A DNA stretch of 36,704 nucleotides, from NCBI GenBank assembly GCA_023431205.1, contig JAEYXQ010000126.1, positions 1-36,704 on the forward strand, written 5' to 3'. Source of the stretch: Pseudomonadota bacterium. GTDB lineage: Bacteria; Pseudomonadota; Alphaproteobacteria; Rhizobiales; Devosiaceae. Shown in pieces: positions 21,928 through 31,385 of this stretch. Numbering within the stretch: the first letter of the stretch is position 1; every line of letters starts with the position of its first letter. The position numbers and the translations under genes are program-made. The notes under the pieces were generated by a model. The model saw nothing but the letters and a program-made list of their open reading frames with translations, had not been told where the DNA came from and made no database searches.

Positions 21928-24900
21928 CTACTCCGCCGCCTCCGGCCGGCCACCGCGGTCGTTCTCGCCTGCCGGCACGTCCTTGCTGACGATGTAGCGT
22001 TTCGAGCCGTCCGCTTCGGCGGGGATCTCCACCGCCATGCCGTCGAACCCGGCCGGCCCGGCGGCAACAGCCGTCTGCCGTCCGCGTCCGCTGACCCAGC
22101 GGCCGAGGCGGGCGAAGGCCGAGCCCACGCCCTTGATCTGCCGCCACATCACGCTGGGCGCCGTGATCATCACCGGCACCATCACCAGCGTCAGCGCCGT
22201 CGAGAAGAACAGGCCCGACACCAGCGCTGCCGACAGGTGGATGAACCACGATCCGGCAAGCCCGCCCACCACGATTTCGCGGCGGAGGAAGTCGAACTCC
22301 ACGTTCGCCCACATCGGGATCACGCCCAGCGCCGTCAGGAAGGCGGTGAGCAGCACCGGCCGCACGCGCTGCGCGGCGGTGAGCAGCATCGCCTTGACCG
22401 GCTCCACCCCCTGGTGGCGGTTGTAGTCGTTGTAGGTGTCGATCAGCACGATGCCGTTCTTCACCACGATGCCCGCCAGCGCGACGATGCCGAGGCCGGT
22501 CATGATCGCCGAGAAGCTCATCCCGGTCATCAGCATGCCGAGCAGCACGCCGGCCACGCTCATGATCACCGTCGTGAGCGTCACCATCACCTGGTAGAAG
22601 CTGTTGTACTCGAGCAGCAGGATGAAGAAGATCAGGAACATCGCCATGCCGAAGGCCTGCACGATGAAGGCATTGGCATCGCCCATCTGCTCCTCGGCCC
22701 CGGTGAAGGCCACGGTGATCGTATCGGGGAAGTCCTGTTCCCCGATCCAGGCCTGCAGCTCACGCACCTTGTCCGCGGCATAGACGCCTTCCGGCAGTCC
22801 GGTCAGACCGGAAGCCACGGCCATCACATAGACCTGGTTGCGGCGTTCGATATTGGCCACCTTCGGCACCGGCGTGCGGTCGATGAAGTTGGCCACCGGG
22901 ATCATGCCCTGGGTGGTCGCGATCCGCATGGAGTCGAGTGCGTCGAAGGTGCGCTCCTCCTGCGGCAGGCGGACCTTGATGTCCAGCTCGTCCCCGGTCT
23001 GGGCGTCGCGATAGGTGCCCAGGTTCACGCCCGAGGTGATGAGCTGCACGTAAGGCGCAAGCTCGCGCACGCCGATCCCGTACTTGGCGGCTTCCACCCG
23101 GTCGATGGTGATCTGCCAGTCGATGCCGGGGGAGGGGCGTCCATCCTCGAGGTCCACGGTCTCCGGCCAGCTGGCCAGGTGATTGCGGATCGCGGTGACG
23201 GTCGGCACCAGGTCGTCATAGTTGGTGGACTCGACGCGGATGTTGATGTCCTTGCCGGCCGGCGGGCCGTTCTCGGCCGCCAGCACCTGGATGTCGAGAC
23301 CGGCAATGTCGGCAACCCGCTCGCGGATATCGGCAAAGATCTGCTCGGCCGGAACGCGGTGGTTCCAGTTCACCAGCTGCAGCTGGAAGTTGCCGATGGT
23401 GTCCGGCGGGGTCGAGCCGAACGCACCGGTCGAGCCGAACTGCATGATCACGTCCTGGATGCCGTTGACCTGCATGATCTCCTGCTCGACCTCGATCAGC
23501 ATGTTGCGGATCTCTTCGGGCGAGTAGTTGCCGCGGCCCACCACGGCGACCGTTGCGTATTCCGGCTCGGATGCCGGGAAGGCTTCGGTGCCGGTGGGGT
23601 TGTTGGCATAGGTCACGAAGATGCCGACGATGATGGCGAATCCCACTGCCAGCGTCGGCAGCGGCCAGCGCAGCAGGTGCTCCAGCGTCCGCACATAGAT
23701 GCCCGTCAGTCCGCCCACCTTCTTGGAGTCGAACTTGTCCGGATACATCACGATGTCGGCCTTGGCCTTCGCTTTCTCGTCCACATGAGTCGAGGCGATG
23801 ACGGCGCCGATCACCGGCATGAAGATCAGCGCCGAGATCAGCGAGGCCACCATGACGATGATCACGATGATCGGCAGGTAGCTCATGAACTTGCCGATGA
23901 TGCCCGGCCAGAACAGCAGCGGCACGAAGGCGCCGAGCGTCGTGGCGGTGGCGCCCACCACCGGCACGAACATCTTGCGCACGGCAAGGATGAACGCCTC
24001 CTTCTTGGAGACGCCCTCCTGCAGCTTTCGCTCGGCGTATTCCACCACCACGACGGGATCGTCGACGAGCACGCCCACGGCGATGACGAGGCCGAACATC
24101 ACCATCATGTTGATGCTCATGCCCAGTGTCTGCGCCACCAGGAACGCCATCATGAACGACAGCGGGATGGACAGGCCGATCATCAGCGCCGGGCGCACGC
24201 CGAGCGTCGCCACACAGGTGATCAGCACCAGCGCCACCGCGGTCAGCACCGCTGCTTCCAACGAGCGGAACAGGTGGGTGGTGGTGTCGGCCTGGTCGAG
24301 GAAGTACGAGTAGGACACCCCGTTCGGCCAGTCCTTGGCCGCCTCTTCCGTCGCGGCGCGCACCTTGTCTGACACGTCGATGACGTTGGTGCCGAGCTTC
24401 TTGGAAACGCCCAGGATCAGCGCCGGAGAACCGTTCACCTGCGTGTATTCCGTCGCATCCGCCAGCGTGCGGGTGATGGTTGCCACGTCGCCGAAGGTCA
24501 CGACGGTGTTGCCGTCGGTCTTCAGCGGCAGGCTGTAGACGTCCTCGGCCGTGGTGATCAGGCCCGGCACTTCGATGTTGAACGAGCCGTTGCCGGTGTT
24601 GAGCGTGCCGCCCGGCACCACCATGTTGTTGCGCGCCAGCGCGTCGAACAGCTGCCCGGCGGTGAGCCCATAGGCTTCAAGCCGCAAGAGGTCGATGCGG
24701 ATTTCGAGCTGTTCCTTGCGGGCACCCGACAGTACCGCCTCGCGCACTTCGGGAATGGCCTCGATCCGGTCCTGCAACTGCTCGGCCCGGCGCACCAGTT
24801 CCTTTTCCGGGGCGGAGCCATAGACCGCCACGGAGATGATCGGCATGCCCACGAGGTCGACTTCGTGCACGCTCGGATCTTTGGCGTCCTCCGGCAGCTT

Positions 24901-25254
24901 GGCGCGGATGGCATCGATCCGCGCCCGCGTGTCCTGCAGCGCCTGGTCCTTGTCGGCGTTGATGTCGAACTCGAGGAACACCGAGGCGTGCCCCGTGGTC
25001 GACGTCGAACTGATGTTGACCAGGTTCGGCAGGTTCGCGAGTTCCTCCTCCGCCGGCTTGGCGAGCAGGTTCTCGGCATCCTTGGGTGATACGCCGGTCT
25101 GGGTGATCGAGACGTACAGGTACGGTACGTCGATCGCCGGGAAGCTTTCCTTCGGCAGCGACAGATAGGCCGCCGTGCCCGCTCCGAGCATGATGACCAT
25201 GACCGTGAGCACGACCCTGGGCATGCGCAGGATCTTTTCGATGAAATCGAGCAT
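21928..25254 (-). CDS. RND-family efflux permease (AcrB-like)
   Basis: A 1,108-residue inner-membrane, proton-driven multidrug exporter of the HAE1-like RND class. The N-terminal segment LDFIEKILRMPRVVLTVMVIML is the first membrane helix, followed by a large porter domain, helices 2-6, a second porter domain and helices 8-12. Proton-relay residues equivalent to those of AcrB are present: D398-D399 in GVLVDDPVVVVE and K932 in GIVVKNGIVLIDTYN. Length is normal. The ATG at 25254 has AGGAC upstream; the frame open to 25332 would add an unlikely basic N-terminus. It follows the adaptor gene by 10 bases. No outer-membrane TolC-type gene is in the operon, so a channel from elsewhere is presumably used. 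Confidence 0.94.
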   Translation of the reverse strand: MLDFIEKILRMPRVVLTVMVIMLGAGTAAYLSLPKESFPAIDVPYLYVSITQTGVSPKDAENLLAKPAEEELANLPNLVNISSTSTTGHASVFLEFDINADKDQALQDTRARIDAIRAKLPEDAKDPSVHEVDLVGMPIISVAVYGSAPEKELVRRAEQLQDRIEAIPEVREAVLSGARKEQLEIRIDLLRLEAYGLTAGQLFDALARNNMVVPGGTLNTGNGSFNIEVPGLITTAEDVYSLPLKTDGNTVVTFGDVATITRTLADATEYTQVNGSPALILGVSKKLGTNVIDVSDKVRAATEEAAKDWPNGVSYSYFLDQADTTTHLFRSLEAAVLTAVALVLITCVATLGVRPALMIGLSIPLSFMMAFLVAQTLGMSINMMVMFGLVIAVGVLVDDPVVVVEYAERKLQEGVSKKEAFILAVRKMFVPVVGATATTLGAFVPLLFWPGIIGKFMSYLPIIVIIVMVASLISALIFMPVIGAVIASTHVDEKAKAKADIVMYPDKFDSKKVGGLTGIYVRTLEHLLRWPLPTLAVGFAIIVGIFVTYANNPTGTEAFPASEPEYATVAVVGRGNYSPEEIRNMLIEVEQEIMQVNGIQDVIMQFGSTGAFGSTPPDTIGNFQLQLVNWNHRVPAEQIFADIRERVADIAGLDIQVLAAENGPPAGKDINIRVESTNYDDLVPTVTAIRNHLASWPETVDLEDGRPSPGIDWQITIDRVEAAKYGIGVRELAPYVQLITSGVNLGTYRDAQTGDELDIKVRLPQEERTFDALDSMRIATTQGMIPVANFIDRTPVPKVANIERRNQVYVMAVASGLTGLPEGVYAADKVRELQAWIGEQDFPDTITVAFTGAEEQMGDANAFIVQAFGMAMFLIFFILLLEYNSFYQVMVTLTTVIMSVAGVLLGMLMTGMSFSAIMTGLGIVALAGIVVKNGIVLIDTYNDYNRHQGVEPVKAMLLTAAQRVRPVLLTAFLTALGVIPMWANVEFDFLRREIVVGGLAGSWFIHLSAALVSGLFFSTALTLVMVPVMITAPSVMWRQIKGVGSAFARLGRWVSGRGRQTAVAAGPAGFDGMAVEIPAEADGSKRYIVSKDVPAGENDRGGRPEAAE

Positions 25255-25264
25255 GGCGAGCGTC

Positions 25265-26551
25265 CTAGCTGGCGGAGGTTTCGGTAGTCGTTTCGGACTC
25301 TGTTGCCTCCGCAGCGCTCGCCGCGGTTGCATTCACAGCCTGTCCGGCCGTCACGTTTTCCTGGCCCACGGTGATCACCTGCGCGATCGCGGGCAGGCCG
25401 GTCACCCAGACGCCCTGGCGGGTGTCGCTGACGATCGTCACCTCGTGGAAGGCGACCTTGCCGTCTTCAACCGTCCGCACCCCGAGCATGCCGTCGTCGT
25501 CCAGCGTCAGCACCGATTGCGGCAGCAGGTGCCCCGGTGCAGTGCCGATATTGACGATGGCCTCTGCGGTCACCCCGTCGCGGATGGCGAAATCGCTGTT
25601 CGGAATCTCGATCTCCACCGGGAAGGCGCGGGTGGCGTTGTCGGCCTGCGAGGCGATGTAGCTCACCTTGCCGTCGACAGTCTGGCCGGTGACGGTCTTG
25701 ATGATGGCCGCAAGGCCAAGCTTTGCCAGACCGATATGAGCCTCAGGCACCATGCCGGTGAACACGATCGGGTCGAGCTGGATGATGGTGGCGCACGGTG
25801 TGCCGGCGGCCAGCATCGAGCCTGCAACGGCAACGGGATCCTGCACCAGCCCGTCTACCTTGGCCTTGATCTCGGTACGGGCGAGTTCCGCCTTGGCATT
25901 GTCGAGGCCGGCTTCGGCAGCGCGGACCTGTGCCTGGGCGCCGCTCAGCGCCACCTGGAGCTGCGAGGCGGTGTTCGCTGGGGCAAGCCCGCGGTCGCGC
26001 AGATTGGCGTTGGTTTCGACGTCGGTCTGTGCCTGCTGCAGCGCCACTTGCGCCTGGGCGAGGCCGGCCTCCGCCTGGGCCACGGCCGCGGCGCGCGTAC
26101 CCTGGTCGAGCGTGCACAGCAGGTCACCCGCCGCGACGCGCTCGCCTTTGGTCACATGCACGGTTTCCACCGTGCCGCCGGTCTCGGCCACCGCAGTCAC
26201 CACCGACTTGGCCTGGGTCCGGCCACGCAGCGGCACCTCGATCGGCATGGCCTGGGCGGTATAGAGCACCGTGCGCACGTCCTGCAGCGGCTCTTCCGCC
26301 TGCTCGGACTGGTTGCGCTGGGCAATGGTCAGCGTCGGGTCGTTGGCGGGGGCTTCATGCTGCGCCAGCAGCCCGGCCTCCTCCAGCTGCGAGGAGAGGG
26401 GGCCATGATCTTTGCCCTCGATCACCGAGATGATCGGGCGTTCGCCATTGCCCGGGCCCTGACCGCCCTGGACCAGGGTTCCGGTAGCAAACCAGGCGGC
26501 GGCAAGCAGGAGGATTCCCAAGGCCAGTCCATAAGAAAACAGTGCACGCAT
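25265..26551 (-). CDS. RND periplasmic adaptor (membrane fusion protein)
   Basis: A 428-residue adaptor linking the RND pump to an outer-membrane channel. It has an N-terminal membrane anchor (about 5-25) and no lipobox. An extra region of about 70 residues before the core is longer than in most adaptors of this type and predicted mostly unstructured. The lipoyl halves (about 115-150 and 225-255) flank an alpha-hairpin rich in Ala and Gln (about 152-225). The beta-barrel and membrane-proximal domains follow, and the C-terminus is Thr/Ser/Glu-rich. It lies between the padR regulator (15 bases upstream) and the permease (10 bases downstream). Substrates unknown. Confidence 0.92.
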   Translation of the reverse strand: MRALFSYGLALGILLLAAAWFATGTLVQGGQGPGNGERPIISVIEGKDHGPLSSQLEEAGLLAQHEAPANDPTLTIAQRNQSEQAEEPLQDVRTVLYTAQAMPIEVPLRGRTQAKSVVTAVAETGGTVETVHVTKGERVAAGDLLCTLDQGTRAAAVAQAEAGLAQAQVALQQAQTDVETNANLRDRGLAPANTASQLQVALSGAQAQVRAAEAGLDNAKAELARTEIKAKVDGLVQDPVAVAGSMLAAGTPCATIIQLDPIVFTGMVPEAHIGLAKLGLAAIIKTVTGQTVDGKVSYIASQADNATRAFPVEIEIPNSDFAIRDGVTAEAIVNIGTAPGHLLPQSVLTLDDDGMLGVRTVEDGKVAFHEVTIVSDTRQGVWVTGLPAIAQVITVGQENVTAGQAVNATAASAAEATESETTTETSAS

Positions 26552-26566
26552 TGTTGTTGTCGCCCC

Positions 26567-27115
26567 TTATTCCGCTGCAGCCTTCTTTGGCTCTGCTCTC
26601 GCCGCCGTGATGAGTTCGTGCATATGGGAACGCATGTATTGTTCCGCAACACCCAGCACTGTGCGTCCGTAATCCAGCACCCACTTGTCAGCCGGTGTCA
26701 GTTGTCGCTCGTTCTGTGCAGTCTCGATTGTCTTGAGGCCCTGCGCGATCTTGTCCGCGTGTTCCTGGACCCGGCTTTCCACCAGGTCAGCCGGCAGGAT
26801 ATGCGCGAACCGGGCAAACAACAGGAACGGACTGCGGAACACGTCGTCGCTCAGGGGCTCGCCCAATGCGGCAACGAAAGCGTCGCGACCGGCTTCGGTG
26901 ATCGAGTAGATTTTTTTCGCGGGTTTGCCGTCCTGCTGCTCCGTCCGGCTCGTCACCAGTCCTTCGGTTTCGAGCCGAGCCAGCGCCGGGTAGATCGAGC
27001 CGAAACTCGCGTCCACGAAGTAGGCGCATTCGCCTTCCACGCAAAGCCGACGGATTTCATATCCCGTCGCTTCGCCCTCATAGAGGATGGACAGGCACAG
27101 AGTGCGGACGTTCAT
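26567..27115 (-). CDS. PadR-family transcriptional regulator
   Basis: A 182-residue regulator. The N-terminal winged helix (about 1-80) shows the PadR signature: LCLSILYEGEATGYEIRRL, then GSIYPALARLETEGLV, then KKIYSITEAGRDAF. The C-terminal helical domain (about 90-170) is for dimerisation, as in PadR/Vir proteins. PadR proteins usually repress an adjacent transporter or detoxification gene and are released by a small molecule. Here it is the first gene of the padR-adaptor-RND operon, and a GCATAT/ATATGC palindrome lies just downstream of a good promoter, consistent with autorepression of the whole operon (inference). Confidence 0.92.
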   Translation of the reverse strand: MNVRTLCLSILYEGEATGYEIRRLCVEGECAYFVDASFGSIYPALARLETEGLVTSRTEQQDGKPAKKIYSITEAGRDAFVAALGEPLSDDVFRSPFLLFARFAHILPADLVESRVQEHADKIAQGLKTIETAQNERQLTPADKWVLDYGRTVLGVAEQYMRSHMHELITAARAEPKKAAAE

Positions 27116-27131
27116 GGCGAGCGGTTTCCGA

Positions 27132-27154
27132 GCATATGCTGGTTCGATATATGC
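27132..27154 (-). promoter_or_regulatory. Candidate PadR operator
   Basis: Inverted repeat GCATAT (27132-27137), 11-base spacer, ATATGC (27149-27154). It lies 17 bases upstream of the padR start and covers the predicted transcription start, where binding would block initiation. The palindrome is seen; binding by PadR is inference. Confidence 0.5.
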
Positions 27155-27160
27155 CGGGTG

Positions 27161-27188
27161 TTTATATCCCCCGCCGGTTCCGCGGCAA
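27161..27188 (-). promoter_or_regulatory. Candidate padR-efflux operon promoter
   Basis: On the - strand TTGCCG (27188-27183) is followed after 16 bases by TATAAA (27166-27161). The hexamers are reasonable sigma-70 matches. The predicted start near 27154 is about 40 bases before the padR ATG. Confidence 0.5.
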
Positions 27189-27219
27189 GGGATTGCTGCT
27201 CACGCTCGTGTCAGATCAG

Positions 27220-28065
<846 letters not shown>

Positions 28066-28147
28066 GAAGGGGGCTCAGCTGCGGTTCGCCGCTCGTGTAC
28101 CGCCCTCCACGCCTCAAAGCAATCTGACCGCCCGCCCAATGGCGATG

Positions 28148-28933
28148 CTACCGCAGCAGGCTCTGCCCGCCATCCAGCCAGATCGGCGTGCCGGTGATGT
28201 GCCGGGACGCATCCGAGGCAAGGAACAGGATGGCATCCCCCACATCCGCCGCCTTGCCCGGCTTGCCCCCGGTCAGCGGAATATCCCCCTCGGGGAACTC
28301 CGCCGGCACCTCCGCCTCTTCGGAATTGCGCTGCTGGGTGTTGTCGGAGATCTCCGACTCAATGGCGCCGGGGCAGATCACATTGATGCGGATGCGGTGC
28401 TGGCCGAGTTCCACCGCCAGTTGCTGCGTCATCGCCACCTGGCCCGCCTTGGTCACCGAGTAGGCTGTCGCACCGGGATTGGTGAAGGTGCGGGTACCGT
28501 TGATCGAGGCGATCACCACGATGGAGCCGCCGCCGCCGCGCTTCAGATGCGGCACCGCATGGTGGATCGTCAGATAGGTGCCGCGCAGGTTGACCGCGAT
28601 GGTCTTGTCCCATTCTTCCGGCTTGAGGTCATCGATCGGCGCCCAGACGCCGTTGATGCCGGCATTGGCGACCACGATGTCGAGCCGGCCGAAAGTCTTG
28701 ATGGTCTCGTCCACCAGCGCCTTCATCTTGGCGTCGTCGCTGGTATCGGCGGTGATCGCCTTGGCCGTACCGCCCCCGGCCTCGATCTCGCGTGCGGTGG
28801 CCTCGATTTCCTCGGCCGTGCGGCTCATCACCACCACCTTGGCACCGGCCTCGGCCAGCTTCAGGGCCGCCGCCTTGCCGATGCCCGATCCGGCACCCGT
28901 GACCAGAGCGACCTTGCCGTTGAGATCCTGCAT
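28148..28933 (-). CDS. Short-chain dehydrogenase/reductase (SDR)
   Basis: A 261-residue NAD(P)-dependent oxidoreductase with all classical SDR features: TGAGSGIG at 12-19, NAG at 90-92, catalytic S143, Y158 and K162 (YSVTK), and the C-terminal GTPIWLDGGQSLLR. R38 after the second strand (VVVMSRTAEE) suggests NADP preference (inference). A charged insert near residues 205-225 (NTQQRNSEEAEVPAEF) precedes the PLTGGKPGKAADVGDAILFL helix, so the active-site lid is unusual in composition. Substrate unknown; a sugar or 3-oxoacyl substrate is possible. AGGAGG precedes the ATG. It follows the AGE-family epimerase by 55 bases, so sugar oxidation is a reasonable guess. Confidence 0.9.
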   Translation of the reverse strand: MQDLNGKVALVTGAGSGIGKAAALKLAEAGAKVVVMSRTAEEIEATAREIEAGGGTAKAITADTSDDAKMKALVDETIKTFGRLDIVVANAGINGVWAPIDDLKPEEWDKTIAVNLRGTYLTIHHAVPHLKRGGGGSIVVIASINGTRTFTNPGATAYSVTKAGQVAMTQQLAVELGQHRIRINVICPGAIESEISDNTQQRNSEEAEVPAEFPEGDIPLTGGKPGKAADVGDAILFLASDASRHITGTPIWLDGGQSLLR

Positions 28934-28988
28934 GTTCTGCCTCCTGTTGCGGAGGCAGAACGCATATGGGGCCGTTCGGTTGTCGGGC

Positions 28989-30266
28989 TTAGTGGCCGCG
29001 CTTGACCGTGTGGTCTGCCTCGATGATCGCCCGCGTCAGGCTGCCCGTCGCCGGATAGAGCGGGATCAGGCAGGCCTGCAGCGCATGGTAGAGGTCCGGC
29101 TTGCCGGTAAACAGCCGCGAGGCCAGCCGCAGATTCTCGGTGAGCTCGCTGTGCCAGCCGCCGCGTTCGTGGTCGATCACGTGGTTCTCGGCATGGTCCC
29201 ACAGGCGCCGGTACCAGGCCTGGAAATAGTCCTCGGTGACGTCATGCGCCGAAATGAACGCCGCCGCCCCGATGGCCTCGGCCACCGGCCACCACAGCTT
29301 CTCGCGCATCGCCGGCTGGTCGTCCCAGTCGAGCGTATAGAAAAAGCCCCCATGCACCTTGTCCCAGCCGAGATCGACGGCGCTGCGGAACAGGTTGCGC
29401 GCAGCGTCGGTCATCCATGAATGCGACTTCGAGCCCAGAACCCACAACTGGTAGAGCAGCCGCGCCCACTCCAGCCAGTGCCCGGGCGTCGTGCCGGACG
29501 GCCGGAACATCTCGCTCTCGTGCTTGTAGGTCTTGTCGAGCGTCCAGTCCTCATGAAAATGCTCGGCCACCCGATGCCCCAGCGGCACCGCATTGCGGGC
29601 GATGATCAGCCCGGCGATGCGCTCGGCCTTGGTGAGATAACTCCGGTCCCCAGTCGCCTCGAACGCCGCCATCAGCGCCTCGGTCAGGTGCATGTTCGAG
29701 TTCTGCCCGCGATAGGTGCTGATGTTCGACCAGTCGTTGGCGAACTCCTCGCGCACCGCCCCTGCCTTGTCGTCCCAGAAGCGGGTGTTGATGACCTCGG
29801 TTATGTCGGCGAGCACCCGGGGCGCCAGCGGGTGTCCCACGAGGCTCGCGCTCGAAGCAGCCAGCAGCACGAAGGCATGGCCGTAGGCCTGCTTGGTCGG
29901 ATCGACATGCCCGTTATCATCCAGCGACCAGACATAGCCGCCATGGCGCTGGTCGCGGTGCTTGTTCCACAGATACTGCATGCCGTGGTCGACGATCTCG
30001 TCCGACCCCGGCCGCCCGATCAGGCTGCCGATCGTGGCGCAGTGGATCATCCGGGTCGTGACATGGATCTGCCGGACGGCATTGTCCGGCGTCACCGGCT
30101 TGCCCTCGTCGCCGAGTTCGAAGAACCCGCCTTTGGGATTGATCGAGGGCGCCTCGAAGAAGTCGAACAGATTGTTGGCCTGCCGCATCAGGTACTGCCG
30201 GTGGAACGGCCGGCTCTGCCAGGGGCTGGAGTTGGTCCGGGGCAGGGTGGTCTCGACGTCGCGCAT
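28989..30266 (-). CDS. AGE-family sugar epimerase/isomerase
   Basis: A 425-residue (alpha/alpha)6-barrel protein of the N-acylglucosamine 2-epimerase / YihS / mannose isomerase family. These enzymes epimerise or isomerise free sugars using two active-site histidines. Family landmarks are HVTTRMIHCATIG, HGGYVWSLDDNG, GQNSNMHLTEALMAAFEATGD, PGHWLEWARLLYQLW, HGGFFYTLDWD and, near the C-terminus, PDLYHALQACLIPLYP with the probable second catalytic His. Mannose/fructose or related isomerisation is the closest guess; cellobiose or N-acyl-glucosamine epimerases are alternatives. The ATG at 30266 has an AGGAG site. A GCAACGTTGC palindrome lies about 55 bases upstream. Confidence 0.87.
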   Translation of the reverse strand: MRDVETTLPRTNSSPWQSRPFHRQYLMRQANNLFDFFEAPSINPKGGFFELGDEGKPVTPDNAVRQIHVTTRMIHCATIGSLIGRPGSDEIVDHGMQYLWNKHRDQRHGGYVWSLDDNGHVDPTKQAYGHAFVLLAASSASLVGHPLAPRVLADITEVINTRFWDDKAGAVREEFANDWSNISTYRGQNSNMHLTEALMAAFEATGDRSYLTKAERIAGLIIARNAVPLGHRVAEHFHEDWTLDKTYKHESEMFRPSGTTPGHWLEWARLLYQLWVLGSKSHSWMTDAARNLFRSAVDLGWDKVHGGFFYTLDWDDQPAMREKLWWPVAEAIGAAAFISAHDVTEDYFQAWYRRLWDHAENHVIDHERGGWHSELTENLRLASRLFTGKPDLYHALQACLIPLYPATGSLTRAIIEADHTVKRGH

Positions 30267-30319
30267 GCTCTCTCCTGCGGCTGTGCCGCCACTATGCGCG
30301 CTTTCCTAGCGTGATCGCG

Positions 30320-30329
30320 GCAACGTTGC
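30320..30329. promoter_or_regulatory. Perfect 10-bp palindrome upstream of the AGE gene
   Basis: GCAACGTTGC, with a central CG, is nested in a longer imperfect inverted repeat (CGGCAA on one side, TTGCCG on the other). CG-centred palindromes are typical of LacI-type sugar regulators, but this one is shorter than PurR/LacI operators and no such regulator is in the window. Low confidence. Confidence 0.25.
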
Positions 30330-30364
30330 AATTTGCCGCGCGAACCTCCCGACCAGCCCGGCAG

Positions 30365-31312
30365 CTACCCCTTGGCGTACCAGGCTTCCACCCGCCGCAC
30401 TTCCTGGCTCGAGCCCAGGATCACCGGCACCCGCTGGTGAATCCCCGTCGGCACCACATCCAGGATCCGCTGCGTCCCCGTGGTGGCCGCGGCCCCGGCC
30501 TGCTCCATCAGCATGGCCACCGGATTGGCTTCATACAGCAGCCGCAACCGGCCGCCCTTGCTCGCGGTCTCGCTGTCCAGCGGATAAAGGAAGATCCCGC
30601 CCCGCATCAGGATGCGGTGGACATCGGCCACCATCGAGCCGATCCAGCGCATGTTGTAGCGCTTGCCCGCCGGCCCGCTTTCGCCCGCCACGTTCTCGGC
30701 GACATAGCCCCTTGTGGCCGCGTCCCAGAACCGCTCCCGGGCCGTGTTGATGGCGTATTCCGCCGAAGCCTCCGGCACCCGGACATTCTCGTGCGTCATC
30801 CGGAAAGCGCCGTGCCTGTCGAGCGTGAACACCGCGACACCGCCGCGCACGGTCACCACCAGCGTCGTCGCCGGCCCATAGGCGATATACCCCGCCGCCA
30901 ACTGCGCCGTACCCGGCTGCTTCAGCCCGCCATCCGCCCGCAGCACCGAGAAGATCGTGCCGACGGTGACGTTCACATCGAGGTTGGAGGAGCCGTCCAG
31001 TGGATCGGTCGCCACCATGTAGGCGCCCTGATTCTGCATGTGAACGGCTTCATCCAGCTCTTCCGACACCAGAATCGAAACCGCCGGGTTCTGGCGCAAG
31101 TGCTTGAGAACAATGTCATTGCTGATGACGTCGAGCTGCTTTTGCTCCTCGCCCTGCACATTGACCGAACCCACCAGCCCGACCAGCCCCTCGATCGGCG
31201 CCTGCTCCAGCATGCCGACGATCTCCGCTCCCGCCGCCGCCATGCTGGCCACCACCGAGCCAAGCTCGGGGTCGACGGGTTGCCGGGAAAGCCACTGCGC
31301 GAGTTCTGTCAT
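30365..31312 (-). CDS. fbp: Fructose-1,6-bisphosphatase, class I
   Basis: A 315-residue Mg2+-dependent phosphatase of gluconeogenesis. Metal-site residues are E84-E85 (VSEE) and the D103-P-L-D106-G-S-S motif (DPLDGSSNLDVNVTVGTIFSV). Later substrate-contact regions are GKRYNMRWIGSMVADVHRIL and GIFLYPLD...KGGRLRLLYEANPVA, all typical of class I. The ATG has AAGGAG upstream. It lies 73 bases downstream of the NAD-GDH gene on the same strand, with no clear terminator between. The pairing makes physiological sense: glutamate carbon enters the TCA cycle and leaves through gluconeogenesis. Confidence 0.95.
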   Translation of the reverse strand: MTELAQWLSRQPVDPELGSVVASMAAAGAEIVGMLEQAPIEGLVGLVGSVNVQGEEQKQLDVISNDIVLKHLRQNPAVSILVSEELDEAVHMQNQGAYMVATDPLDGSSNLDVNVTVGTIFSVLRADGGLKQPGTAQLAAGYIAYGPATTLVVTVRGGVAVFTLDRHGAFRMTHENVRVPEASAEYAINTARERFWDAATRGYVAENVAGESGPAGKRYNMRWIGSMVADVHRILMRGGIFLYPLDSETASKGGRLRLLYEANPVAMLMEQAGAAATTGTQRILDVVPTGIHQRVPVILGSSQEVRRVEAWYAKG

Positions 31313-31385
31313 GCTCGTCTCCTTGTCCGGTCAGTCTCCCGAACGCGGCAACGCGCGCAACACGACTTTGGACGCACCCGACGGC

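Noticed and set aside
21919..24372. 817-codon open frame on + opposite the RND permease
   Set aside because: His/Arg/Asp-rich antisense shadow of a GC-rich gene; the RND frame has conserved motifs throughout and this one has none.
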